A DNA stretch of 64,000 nt from Simplicispira sedimenti (GCF_022760965.1 NZ_JAKVIJ010000015.1:1-64000); one strand, 5' to 3'. Positions 53,567 to 61,901 are shown, counted from the first letter of the stretch. Numbers and translations: made by a program. The notes: generated by a model from the letters alone, not told the origin.

Positions 53567-53848
53567 GGGGTCTCCTGGAGAGGACATCATCCATTGTGCG
53601 CCGCGACACCGACCTGTCCGTGACACAGGTCAATGACGACCGCGCGGAACCGCAGGACATCCATTGCTGCCAAGGGCCATGCTTTCTATGATGCAGGATG
53701 GGTCGTGGTGGTCATGGGTCGGTTCATGGCGCCGCGCCCCGAAATGGCGCCTGCATTTCCTTGGAGCACTTCCGCCGATGCCCCTGCCGATTCCTCCCCC
53801 CGTTGGCACGCTGCGGCCTTCCTGCGCCGCAGGTGCAAAGGCCAGCGC

Positions 53849-55231
53849 ATGACGCCGGTGTTTGACCTGCTGCGCTTGTCGCTGATTTCGATGGACGTGG
53901 TGGCGGCACAGCGCAGTGGCCGCGTCGGCATTGCCCAACGCCAGCGCAACCGGCTGGCCCAGATGTTGGACAACGCGCTGCGTGGGTCGCGTTTTTACCA
54001 GGAGCACCTGGGCACCCGGGCCAGCGCCAGTACGCAGCTGCAGGATCTGCCGGTGGTCACTCGCGGTCAGCTCATGGAGCGCTTCGATGACTGGGTGACC
54101 GACCCGCGCTTGCATCTTGACGAGCTGCGCGAACTCACCGCCGACCCCGAGCGCGTTGCCGAGCCCTGGCTGGGCCGCTACATGGTGTGGGAGAGTTCGG
54201 GCACTGCCGGGATGCCGGGCATTTTTGTGCAGGACGGCCATGCCATGGCCGTGTACGACGCGCTGGAAGCCTTGCGCCGCTGCCAGCGGCGCCCGCTGGC
54301 ACACTGGATGGACCCGCTGCACCTGTCCGAGCGCCATGCCTTTGTGGGCGCGACGGGCGGGCACTTTGCCAGCATGGTGTCGCTGCAGCGCCTGCGCAGC
54401 ATCAACCCCTGGATAGCGGCCACCACGCGCAGCTTTTCCATCCAGGTCCCCACGGCGCAACTGGTGGATGGGCTCAATGCCTTTGCGCCCACGGTGCTCA
54501 TCACCTACCCCACAGCAGCGGCCTTGCTCGCGCAAGAGGCGCTGGAGGGGCGCCTGCACATTGCGCCGCGCGAGATCTGGACCGGTGGTGAAACCCTCAG
54601 CCCGGCGGTGCGCGCGCACATTCTCCAGGGGTTGGGCGGGGTGCTGCGCAACAGCTACGGGGCCTCGGAGTTTCTGGCCATGGGCTGGGAATGCGTGCAT
54701 GGGCACATGCACCTCAACGCCGACTGGGTCATCCTGGAGCCGGTGGACGAAAAGCACCGCCCCGTGCCAGCGGGCGAGCCTGCCTGCAGCGTGTTGCTGA
54801 CCAGCCTGGCCAACCAGGTGCAGCCGCTCATTCGCTACGAGTTGGCTGACCAGGTGGTGCTGCGGGGCGAATCCTGTGCCTGCGGATCCCCCTTGCCGGT
54901 GATCGAGGTGCGTGGCCGCCAGGACGACCCGCTGCGCATGGTCCGCAGCGATGGCGGCACGGCCACGCTGCTGCCCTTGGCGCTGAGCACGGTGCTGGAG
55001 GAGGGCGCGGGCGTGTTCGACTTTCACCTGCGTCAGATCGATGCCAGCACGCTGTTGCTGCGCCTGCCCCTGCGCGGCGAAGAGGGGCGGGCCGCTGCGG
55101 CGCGCTGCCGTGCGGCGCTCAAAGGCTACGCCGCCAGCCAGGGGCTGGCGCCCATCCAGGTGCGTACCGAGCTGGGCCACAGTGTGCCCAGGGGGCGCAG
55201 CGGCAAGGCGTGCCGCATCGTGGCCTGTTGA
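53849..55231 (+). CDS. PaaK/F390-synthetase-like AMP-forming ligase
   Basis: Adenylate-forming enzyme of the phenylacetate-CoA ligase/coenzyme F390 synthetase-related group, 460 residues from the ATG at 53849. Motifs are the phosphate loop W-E-S-S-G-T-A-G-M-P-G near residue 112, I-W-T-G-G-E-T-L-S near 245, and N-S-Y-G-A-S-E-F near 268; the C-terminal domain ends with a Lys near G-R-S-G-K. Longer in-frame starts exist at 53633 and 53714, but the extra sequence is unlike the family. Divergent from phaC. Substrate (an organic acid) is unknown. Confidence 0.75.
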   Translation: MTPVFDLLRLSLISMDVVAAQRSGRVGIAQRQRNRLAQMLDNALRGSRFYQEHLGTRASASTQLQDLPVVTRGQLMERFDDWVTDPRLHLDELRELTADPERVAEPWLGRYMVWESSGTAGMPGIFVQDGHAMAVYDALEALRRCQRRPLAHWMDPLHLSERHAFVGATGGHFASMVSLQRLRSINPWIAATTRSFSIQVPTAQLVDGLNAFAPTVLITYPTAAALLAQEALEGRLHIAPREIWTGGETLSPAVRAHILQGLGGVLRNSYGASEFLAMGWECVHGHMHLNADWVILEPVDEKHRPVPAGEPACSVLLTSLANQVQPLIRYELADQVVLRGESCACGSPLPVIEVRGRQDDPLRMVRSDGGTATLLPLALSTVLEEGAGVFDFHLRQIDASTLLLRLPLRGEEGRAAAARCRAALKGYAASQGLAPIQVRTELGHSVPRGRSGKACRIVAC

Positions 55232-55237
55232 CCCTTT

Positions 55238-55906
55238 TCACTCCAGCCAGTGCACGGGGATGCGCTGGATGTCATCTTCCTTCCAGGCGATGACCACTCC
55301 AACCACCGACTTGCCATTGTCGCCCTGGCTGCTGCGCAATGAGCTGATATGGAAGCGGTAGCCTGGCCCCACCTTCTGCTCGGCCAGGATCTTGGCGTTG
55401 TTGGCCGTGGTGCCGATCCGCATGGTGACCAGGAAAACGGCCAGCACCATGACCATGGCCACGCCGGCCAGCACGGGGACGAGCATGGAGCGCTGCGGCA
55501 GGCCTGCACTGTGGCGTGCGGCACGGATGGGCGCGCGCCCCAGCTGCCACACCAGCCAGGCCAGCAGCGCCAGCACTGCGGCTGTGATGGCCACCGACTC
55601 CAGGGCCGGGCCTTGGTTCAGGCGCAACTGCGTGAAGGTGAGGCTGAAGGGCTGCATCATGGGCATGCCCAGGAGCAATGCCGTGCTGGCCGCAAGTGCA
55701 AGGCAGGCCACCCAGCGCACCACGAACGCCGCGAGCAGGCTGCCCCGAAACACCAGCGCGCCGCTTGCCAAGGCGAACAGGCCCCATCCTGCGGGGTCGT
55801 TGGTGCCCTGGCTGAGGCTGTAGGCCAGGGCTGCGATATCGACCAGACCGGCGATGACCAACACCAGCCCAGCAAGTCGAAGAAGAGGAAGATGCCGTGA
55901 ATCCAT
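55238..55906 (-). CDS. hypothetical membrane protein
   Basis: A 222-residue protein with about five hydrophobic segments in the first 165 residues (for example L-A-G-L-V-L-V-I-A-G-L-V-D and V-L-A-G-V-A-M-V-M-V-L-A-V) and a soluble C-terminal domain of about 55 residues containing G-Y-R-F-H-I-S-S-L and W-K-E-D-D-I-Q-R. I do not recognise the family. It ends six bases after the convergent ligase stop and lies downstream of the cytochrome gene in the same direction. Confidence 0.65.
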   Translation of the reverse strand: MDSRHLPLLRLAGLVLVIAGLVDIAALAYSLSQGTNDPAGWGLFALASGALVFRGSLLAAFVVRWVACLALAASTALLLGMPMMQPFSLTFTQLRLNQGPALESVAITAAVLALLAWLVWQLGRAPIRAARHSAGLPQRSMLVPVLAGVAMVMVLAVFLVTMRIGTTANNAKILAEQKVGPGYRFHISSLRSSQGDNGKSVVGVVIAWKEDDIQRIPVHWLE

Positions 55907-55945
55907 GCGGTGATTGTCTCCCACCGCCAAGGGCGCCGCTGTGTC

Positions 55946-56641
55946 TCAGGGCATCGACGACACGTAAGCCACCACGGCGTCGATGTCGGCGTTGGTCAGG
56001 TGCTTGGTATTGGGCGTCATGATGGAGTTGGCGCGAACCTCGGCACCGTCACGGTAGCGTTTGAGGGTCAAACTCAGGTAGTCGGGTTGCTGGCCAGCAA
56101 TGCGCGCAATCTGGTCGCTGCCCCGCCCGGCATCGCCGTGGCACCGGAAGCAGTTCTTGCTGAAAATGCCCTGGCCCTTGGCGGCCATCTCCGCGTTGGC
56201 CGCAGGCTTGTGGGTCACCTCCTGGGCCGAGTAGTACAGCACCATGCCGATCTTCTCGTCGGCATTCATGGCCCGGATCATGCCTTCCATGAACTCGTTG
56301 CGGCGTCGGCCATCGGCGAACTGGCGCAGTTGCTCCAAGAGGTAGGCGGGGTTCTGCCCGGCGAGATTGGGCACGGAGGGTTTGGTGCTGTTGCCGCCGT
56401 CACCATGGCAATTGGCACACACGGCGGCCACTTTGCGACCCAGTTTGTAAAGATCGTCGGCCAACTTGGGCTGGGCCTGGACTTCGGCGAAACGGCTATC
56501 GAGATCCACCTTGGCGGTCGCTCGGGCCCGGGCGGATTGGGCGGATGCAGGTTGCCACGCTGTGCAGGCCACCAAGGCCATTGCCAAAACCATGTGAACA
56601 CGTCTGACCATAGCAATAAACCACATTTTGAAAGTGGTCAT
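55946..56641 (-). CDS. dihaem cytochrome c (c4/c553-like)
   Basis: Exported electron carrier with two haem c sites: C-A-N-C-H near residue 74 and C-F-R-C-H near residue 164, each followed by a Met-containing segment (G-M-I-R-A-M and S-I-M-T-P-N) that can supply the distal ligand. The signal peptide probably starts at the internal ATG at 56611 (M-V-R-R-V-H-M-V-L-A-M-A-L-V), cleaving after A-S-A. Cytochromes of this class pass electrons to terminal oxidases or denitrification enzymes. It lies downstream of mobA and moaA on the same strand. Confidence 0.88.
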   Translation of the reverse strand: MTTFKMWFIAMVRRVHMVLAMALVACTAWQPASAQSARARATAKVDLDSRFAEVQAQPKLADDLYKLGRKVAAVCANCHGDGGNSTKPSVPNLAGQNPAYLLEQLRQFADGRRRNEFMEGMIRAMNADEKIGMVLYYSAQEVTHKPAANAEMAAKGQGIFSKNCFRCHGDAGRGSDQIARIAGQQPDYLSLTLKRYRDGAEVRANSIMTPNTKHLTNADIDAVVAYVSSMP

Positions 56642-56757
56642 TCTAGGTCGAAAGACGGTTGGGTCATGGGCAAGACTCTGGGGTTAAATCAAACAATGTG
56701 CGGTTTCATCGGCGCGGCGACCTTTGGCCGCGCTGGACCCAGTGGACAGGGGGCGAG

Positions 56758-57414
56758 TCAATGGCCAGGCCTGTGCCTTTTGCCTGCATCTCCCTGCGCT
56801 TGGCTCAGCAGGCGCAGTTCATCCAGTGTGTTGGCGTTGAAGAACGCGTGCGGGTTATCACCGGGTTGGTTGAATGGCACGGTGGCGCAGCGGTGCAGCG
56901 CCGTCCATGCACCAACCTTGCGGCCCCCTTCGGCGACAAAGCGCTGCAGGCTGTCCTGCAGGCTGGAGCGCAGCAGGCAGAACACGGGCTGGGGGCGCAG
57001 GGCTGCATCGGGTGCTTCGTGGTCGGTGGCCAGTGCGATGGCGATCTCCGCATCCTGGGACAGGGCAGCGGCGGCCAGGCGTGTCGCCAGATCGGTGGGA
57101 AAGCGTGGGCTGTCGCAAGGCACGGTGAGCAGCCAGGGCGTACGGCATTGCGCCAGCCCGGCCAGAAAGCCGGCCAGCGGTCCGGCAAATCCCTCCACCG
57201 TGTCGGGGCACACCGGTACACCAAAAGTGGCATAGGCCGCAGTGTTGCGGTTGGCATTGACCAGCAGGGCGCCCACCTGGGGGCGCAGCCGCTCCAGCGC
57301 ATGCAATGCCAGGGGCTTGCCGGCCAGCACCTGCAGGCCCTTGTCGGTGCCACCCATGCGCAAGCCCCGCCCACCAGCGAGCACCAGGCCCGTGATGTTG
57401 TCGGGGGTGATCAT
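56758..57414 (-). CDS. mobA: molybdenum cofactor guanylyltransferase MobA
   Basis: Attaches GMP to molybdopterin to form the MGD cofactor of nitrate reductases and related enzymes. The 218-residue product starts I-T-G-L-V-L-A-G-G-R-G-L-R-M-G-G-T-D-K-G, the nucleotide-binding signature, and has L-L-T-V-P-C-D-S-P with the Asp that binds magnesium near residue 100. It starts 9 bases after moaA. A GC-rich hairpin (GCGCGGC / GCCGCGC) lies downstream at about 56714-56735. Confidence 0.93.
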   Translation of the reverse strand: MITPDNITGLVLAGGRGLRMGGTDKGLQVLAGKPLALHALERLRPQVGALLVNANRNTAAYATFGVPVCPDTVEGFAGPLAGFLAGLAQCRTPWLLTVPCDSPRFPTDLATRLAAAALSQDAEIAIALATDHEAPDAALRPQPVFCLLRSSLQDSLQRFVAEGGRKVGAWTALHRCATVPFNQPGDNPHAFFNANTLDELRLLSQAQGDAGKRHRPGH

Positions 57415-57423
57415 GCGCAGTGC

Positions 57424-58560
57424 TCAGCCACCGATGTAGCTCATTTCTATGCGCCGTTTGGCCTGGCCAAGGTCGGGTGCCAGGCTGGCACGCAACTCCG
57501 AATAGCGGTCGCTGCGACCTTGCCAGATGGAACCCAGCGCACTGGCCAGATCCTGGTCGCTGGCACCCGCACGCAGCAGACCGCGCAGGTCGTAGCCGTT
57601 GTCGGCAAACAGGCACAGGTAGAGGCGCCCCTCGGTCGAGAGGCGGGCGCGGTTGCAGTCGCCGCAAAACGCCTGGGTCACGCTGCTGATGACGCCCACC
57701 TCGCCCAGCGCAGGGTCGTGCTGGCCGTGGGCGTCGGCGTAGCCCCAGCGTTCGGCGGTTTCACCCGGTGCGCTGGGCTCCAGCGGCACCAGCGGGAGTT
57801 CGGCGCGCAGGCGACGGATGAGTTCGTGCGACGGCAGCACCTCGTCCATGCGCCAGCCATTGGTGGCGCCCACGTCCATGTACTCGATGAAGCGCAGGAT
57901 GACGCCTGTGCCTATGAAGTGTTTGGCCATGGGCAGGATTTCGTGCTCGTTGGTGCCACGCTTGACCACCATGTTGACCTTGACAGGGTGCAGGCCTGCG
58001 TGGCGCGCAGCATCAATGCCCTCCAGCACATCGGCCACCGGGAAGCCCACATCGTTCATGCGCTGGAACACGGAGTCGTCCAAACCATCCAGACTCACCG
58101 TCACACGCTGAAGGCCCGCCTCGCGCAGCGCGCGGGCCTTGCGGGCGAGCAGGGAGCCGTTGGTGGTGAGCGTGATTTCAGGCGGGTTGCCGTCCACTGT
58201 GCGCAGGGCGGCGAGCTGCGCAATCAGCGCCTCGATGTTGCGACGCAACAGCGGTTCGCCCCCCGTGAGCCGGATCTTGCGCACGCCATGGCCCAGGAAA
58301 ACAGAGGTCAGGCGCGTGATTTCTTCAAAGCTCAGCAGGTCGCTTTGGGGAAGGTATGGGTAGCCTTTGTCGAACACTTCCTTGGGCATACAGTAGTTGC
58401 AGCGGAAGTTGCACCGATCGGTCACGCTGATGCGCAGGTCACGCAGGGGGCGGCCCCGCGCATCGGTCAGCAGGCCGGTAGGCGCAACGGGCATAGCGGG
58501 TATCCGGGCTGCCAAGGCTGCGGTTCGCTGATCCACCAAGGGGATGACGCGTTCAGACAT
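57424..58560 (-). CDS. moaA: GTP 3',8-cyclase MoaA
   Basis: Radical SAM enzyme that starts molybdopterin synthesis by converting GTP to 3',8-cyclo-GTP. The 378-residue product has the N-terminal radical-SAM cluster motif C-N-F-R-C-N-Y-C-M-P (C50, C54, C57), the SAM-binding T-G-G-E-P-L-L-R, the C-terminal cluster F-C-G-D-C-N-R-A-R-L-S with a third Cys 14 residues on (L-Y-L-C), and the essential G-G C-terminus. It is the first gene of the moaA-mobA pair; the 152-base upstream gap is shared with the divergent sensor gene. Confidence 0.95.
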   Translation of the reverse strand: MSERVIPLVDQRTAALAARIPAMPVAPTGLLTDARGRPLRDLRISVTDRCNFRCNYCMPKEVFDKGYPYLPQSDLLSFEEITRLTSVFLGHGVRKIRLTGGEPLLRRNIEALIAQLAALRTVDGNPPEITLTTNGSLLARKARALREAGLQRVTVSLDGLDDSVFQRMNDVGFPVADVLEGIDAARHAGLHPVKVNMVVKRGTNEHEILPMAKHFIGTGVILRFIEYMDVGATNGWRMDEVLPSHELIRRLRAELPLVPLEPSAPGETAERWGYADAHGQHDPALGEVGVISSVTQAFCGDCNRARLSTEGRLYLCLFADNGYDLRGLLRAGASDQDLASALGSIWQGRSDRYSELRASLAPDLGQAKRRIEMSYIGG

Positions 58561-58640
58561 GGGGGGATTTTGCAGTATTTACCCTGAGGTTCCCAGGCCA
58601 GATGCCATGACCGAAAAGATTCGCAATACGATGAGAGAAA

Positions 58641-58654
58641 CTGACGTGAATCAA
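58641..58654. promoter_or_regulatory. candidate FNR/ANR-type binding site
   Basis: CTGAC-GTGA-ATCAA matches eight of the ten defined bases of TTGAT-N4-ATCAA. It is centred 65 bases before the start codon at 58713. If it acts at -41.5, the -10 box would fall at the A+T-rich CACAAT (58678-58683), which is plausible. It could also serve moaA on the other strand. Confidence 0.4.
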
Positions 58655-58712
58655 GAATTTCACTAGGGTTTGTACTGCACAATATGTTCGTTTTTTTTAA
58701 TGGTGGCTATAT

Positions 58713-59534
58713 ATGAAAACTATTGAATGCAGCGCTGTCGGCGGTCTGTCCCGGCGCATGGTCCTTCAGTCGGCCACCATTCTGGCGCTGACTCCCATGA
58801 TGGGCCAGGCGCAGGCGCAGCTGGCGTTGTCCACGGCCTTCAACCGCACGGTGCGTAACCGGGTTCTGTCGCAGCGACTGGCCAAATCCTATTGCCAGAT
58901 CCTGCTGGGCGTGCTGCCGGAGTTTTCCAACAAGGTCTTGCTGGATGTGCGTCAGCAGGTGCGCAAAGGGTTTGACGAGTTGTCCACGGCACCGCTGCCT
59001 GCTGAGTTGGCAAGCCGTATTGCTGACATCAAGAAGCTGGCCGAGGCTTCCGATGCCATGGCCGTGCTGCCCCCGACCCGAGAGACCGTATCTGCGGTGA
59101 CGATGCAGTCAGACAAGGTGATGGCTGCGACCAATGCGACGGCAGAGGTCTTTGAAAAGGTGGCAAAGGTCGGCTCGGCCAAACTGATCAACGTGGCAGG
59201 TCGTCAGCGCGCATTGTCCCAACGGATTGCCCGAGATTACTTTTTGACTGCGGCCAAACTGGACGGCAAGGGTTTGCAGGATCAGATGAAAGCTGACGTC
59301 GCTGAATTCAAGAAGGGATTTGAAACCCTCAAGGCAGCGCCAATCAGCACGCCTGCCATCCGCAATGAACTGGAACTGGGCCAGGCCCAATGGCTCTTTT
59401 TTGAAACGGCCATACTGCGCAAGCCCGACGACAAGGGCTTGGAAACGGTGGCCACCACCAGTGAGCGTCTGGTGGAAGTGCTGGAGAAGCTGACCAACCA
59501 GTACGACGCAGCGCTCAAAGACGTTCTGGGCTGA
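58713..59534 (+). CDS. stand-alone periplasmic PilJ-type (nitrate-sensor-like) protein
   Basis: A 273-residue exported protein with a Tat-like signal (L-S-R-R-M-V-L-Q-S, cleavage near A-Q-A-Q at residue 36). It contains two PilJ N-terminal-type helical modules, each with a conserved core: R-N-R-V-L-S-Q-R-L-A-K-S-Y (48-60) and G-R-Q-R-A-L-S-Q-R-I-A-R-D-Y (163-176). The same core occurs in the nitrate-binding P-box region of NarX-like sensors and in PilJ. No membrane anchor, HAMP, kinase or signalling domain follows, so it is a free sensor module. Divergent from moaA. Ligand and partner unknown. Confidence 0.75.
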   Translation: MKTIECSAVGGLSRRMVLQSATILALTPMMGQAQAQLALSTAFNRTVRNRVLSQRLAKSYCQILLGVLPEFSNKVLLDVRQQVRKGFDELSTAPLPAELASRIADIKKLAEASDAMAVLPPTRETVSAVTMQSDKVMAATNATAEVFEKVAKVGSAKLINVAGRQRALSQRIARDYFLTAAKLDGKGLQDQMKADVAEFKKGFETLKAAPISTPAIRNELELGQAQWLFFETAILRKPDDKGLETVATTSERLVEVLEKLTNQYDAALKDVLG

Positions 59535-59584
59535 TCGGGCACTGTCTTGCAGAGGTACAGTGGAGGCCCGACGCGGACTCCATC

Positions 59585-60214
59585 ATGTACCTGCCTGCCC
59601 AATTCCAAAGCCCCGACGGCGCGCATGCCGATGCATTGATGCGGGCACACCCGCTGGCCAGCCTGGTCTCCACCGACGACGAGGGCTTTCCCTTCATCAC
59701 CCATCTTCCCCTGCACTTGCAGGTGCGCGGCGATCAGCGTGTGCTGCTGGGCCATTGCGCGCGTGGCAATCCGCACTGGCGCTATCTGCAACAGCGCCCC
59801 GAGGCGCTGGTAGCCTTTCTGGGGCCGCACGCCTACCTTTCACCCGCTGTGTACCCTGACCTTCAGCGTGTACCCAGCTGGAACTACCTGGCGGTGCACT
59901 GCCGGGTGCGCGCTGAGATGGTGGAGGAACCTGCGGCCAAAGATGCCCTGCTCAAGGCCCTGATCGGCGATCACGAACCCCCGTATGCCGCCCCGTGGCG
60001 TGCCCTGGGAGAGGCGTTTGCACACAAGATGATGGCGGGCATCGTGGCCTTTGAACTGCATGTGACCGGGTTGCAATGCAAGCTCAAGCTCAACCAGCAC
60101 CACAAGGAGTCGCACGCCGCCCTGCATGCCGCCTACCGCCAGGGTGGGCCGGATGCGCAGGCTTTGGCGCAATGGATGGAAACGCTGGGCATGGTGCCCG
60201 CACAGGAGGAGTGA
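59585..60214 (+). CDS. PaiB-family FMN-binding protein
   Basis: A 209-residue protein of the PaiB family, described as FMN-binding negative transcriptional regulators although many members may be flavin enzymes. Motifs include M-Y-L-P-A-Q-F at the start, P-F-I-T-H-L-P-L near residue 39, G-H-C-A-R-G-N-P-H-W near 58, A-Y-L-S-P-A-V-Y and S-W-N-Y-L-A-V-H near 100, and K-L-N-Q-H-H near 165. It begins 50 bases after the sensor gene and is followed directly by a small membrane protein gene. Confidence 0.88.
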   Translation: MYLPAQFQSPDGAHADALMRAHPLASLVSTDDEGFPFITHLPLHLQVRGDQRVLLGHCARGNPHWRYLQQRPEALVAFLGPHAYLSPAVYPDLQRVPSWNYLAVHCRVRAEMVEEPAAKDALLKALIGDHEPPYAAPWRALGEAFAHKMMAGIVAFELHVTGLQCKLKLNQHHKESHAALHAAYRQGGPDAQALAQWMETLGMVPAQEE

Positions 60215-60215
60215 C

Positions 60216-60440
60216 ATGCGAGCAGCCCTGGGGCTCATTTCGTTGCTGGTGGTGCTGGCCGTGGTGGCACTGCTCACGCGCAAAACCCTGCCGCCTCCCG
60301 CCGTGGCACCCGTGGCGCCGCTGCCGGACATGCCCACCACGGTGACCACCCCTGCGCAGGCCCAGCAGGTGCAGGAGCAGTACCGCAAGGCGCTCGACCA
60401 GGCCATGCAGCAGGCACGCCCAGCTTCGGTCGAATATTGA
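60216..60440 (+). CDS. small single-span membrane protein
   Basis: A 74-residue protein starting one base after the PaiB stop, with AGGAGG-like sequence at the proper distance. An N-terminal membrane segment (about residues 4-20) is followed by a Pro-rich stretch and a helical Gln-rich tail (A-Q-Q-V-Q-E-Q-Y-R-K-A-L). No recognised family. Probably co-translated with PaiB. Confidence 0.65.
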   Translation: MRAALGLISLLVVLAVVALLTRKTLPPPAVAPVAPLPDMPTTVTTPAQAQQVQEQYRKALDQAMQQARPASVEY

Positions 60441-60443
60441 AGA

Positions 60444-60497
60444 AATCGGCTTCTAGCGCTTATAAAATAGGCGCAAGTAGCTATCAAAATAATAGCA
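60444..60497. repeat. R1 dispersed repeat directly before the tadA fusion gene
   Basis: Reads TCGGCTTCTAGCGC, TTATAAAATAG, GCGCAAGTAGCTATC, AAAATAATAGCA, with the ATG of the next gene following immediately. It begins three bases after the small ORF stop, so it takes up the whole gap. Confidence 0.75.
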
Positions 60498-61889
60498 ATG
60501 AACCTTGTGCAAGATGAGCACTGGATGCGCCTGGCTCTGGCGCAGGCGCAAGCTGCAGCGCAAGCAGGCGAGGTGCCTGTGGGCGCTGTGCTGGTGCGTG
60601 GCGACCAGCTGATTGCCACTGGCCGCAACGCCCCGGTGGCAGGGCACGACCCCACAGCCCACGCGGAAATCGTCGCTCTGCGGGCGGCGGCGCAGCAGTT
60701 GGGTAACTACCGGCTGGAGGACTGCACGCTCTATGTGACGCTGGAGCCCTGTGCCATGTGCAGCGGTGCGCTCCTGCACGCGCGGCTGCCGCGCGTGGTG
60801 TACGGCGCAGCAGACCCCAAGACCGGCGCGGCCGGATCGGTGGTGGATCTGTTTGCCCAGCCCTTGCTCAACCACCACACCCAGGTGCAGGGCGGGGTGC
60901 TGGCGCAGGAATGCGGGGCGCTGCTGGCCCAGTTCTTCCGCGCCCGCCGCCAGCAACAGCGCAGCCAGGCGCTGGCCGCCCACCCACTGCGCGACGATGC
61001 GCTGCGCACGCCCGAGGCGCGCTTTGCTGACCTGCCCGGCTACCCCTGGGCACCACACTACGTGAGCGACCTGCCCGCGCTGGCGGGTTGGCGCCTGCAC
61101 TACCTCGACGAAGGCCCGCGCGATGCGCCCATCACCTGGCTGTGCCTGCACGGCAACCCGGCCTGGAGCTACCTGTACCGGCACATGCTGCCGGTCTTTG
61201 TGCAGGCCGGCCACCGCGTCGTTGCCCCCGACCTGATCGGCTTTGGCAAGAGCGACAAGCCCAAGAAGGAACGTGCCCACAGCTTTGACGGGCACCGCCA
61301 GGTGCTGCTGGAGCTGGTGCAGCGGCTGGACCTGCACAACGTGGTGTTGGTGGTGCAGGATTGGGGTGGCATCCTGGGCCTGACGCTGCCCATGGAGATG
61401 CCTGAGCGCTTTGTCGGCCTGCTGGCCATGAACACACTGCTGGCCACAGGCGAGGAGCCGCTTTCGCAGGGCTTTCTGGATTGGCGCGCCATGTGCGCCG
61501 ACAAGCCCTTGTTCGGCGTGGGCCGCTTGCTGGCGCGTGGCAACCCGCACCTGGGTGCAGCCGAGTGCGCTGCCTACGATGCGCCGTTCCCCGACGCGGG
61601 CCACCGCGCTGCGTTGCGTGCCTTCCCCCGCCTCGTGCCTGATCACCCCCAGGCGCCGGGCGCAGCGCTCTCCCAGGCTGCGCGCGATTTCTGGCAGAAC
61701 ACCTGGGCTGGCCGCAGCCTGTTTGTTGCCGGTGCACGCGACCCTGTGCTGGGCGTGCCGGTGATGCAGCGCCTGCAACACACCGTGCGCGGCGCGCCCG
61801 AACTGGTGGTGCTGCCGCAGGCAGGCCATTTCGTGCAGGAGCACGGCGCGTCGATTGCCCAGCAGGCTGTGGAATACTTCCGCCTTTGA
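60498..61889 (+). CDS. tadA: TadA tRNA adenosine deaminase fused to haloalkane dehalogenase-like hydrolase
   Basis: One uninterrupted 463-residue frame joins two enzymes. Residues 1-155 are TadA, which makes inosine at tRNA-Arg wobble position 34, with H-A-E (55-57) and P-C-A-M-C (84-88) binding zinc. Residues 165-463 are an alpha/beta hydrolase closest in pattern to haloalkane dehalogenases: H-G-N-P-A-W (Asn220), V-V-Q-D-W-G-G with nucleophile Asp288 and halide-binding Trp289, acid Asp415 and base His444. The junction R-R-Q-Q-Q-R-S is a short polar linker. TadA is essential in bacteria, so at least that half should work. No Shine-Dalgarno sequence is visible. Confidence 0.88.
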   Translation: MNLVQDEHWMRLALAQAQAAAQAGEVPVGAVLVRGDQLIATGRNAPVAGHDPTAHAEIVALRAAAQQLGNYRLEDCTLYVTLEPCAMCSGALLHARLPRVVYGAADPKTGAAGSVVDLFAQPLLNHHTQVQGGVLAQECGALLAQFFRARRQQQRSQALAAHPLRDDALRTPEARFADLPGYPWAPHYVSDLPALAGWRLHYLDEGPRDAPITWLCLHGNPAWSYLYRHMLPVFVQAGHRVVAPDLIGFGKSDKPKKERAHSFDGHRQVLLELVQRLDLHNVVLVVQDWGGILGLTLPMEMPERFVGLLAMNTLLATGEEPLSQGFLDWRAMCADKPLFGVGRLLARGNPHLGAAECAAYDAPFPDAGHRAALRAFPRLVPDHPQAPGAALSQAARDFWQNTWAGRSLFVAGARDPVLGVPVMQRLQHTVRGAPELVVLPQAGHFVQEHGASIAQQAVEYFRL

Positions 61890-61901
61890 GCATCCACGGA
61901 G

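Noticed and set aside
56711..56735. Terminator after mobA
   Set aside because: A GC-rich hairpin is present but no T-run follows, so it is only mentioned with the gene.
58561..58712. Molybdenum cofactor riboswitch in the moaA leader
   Set aside because: No conserved Moco RNA core could be recognised; the gap is A+T-rich with only the FNR-like half sites.
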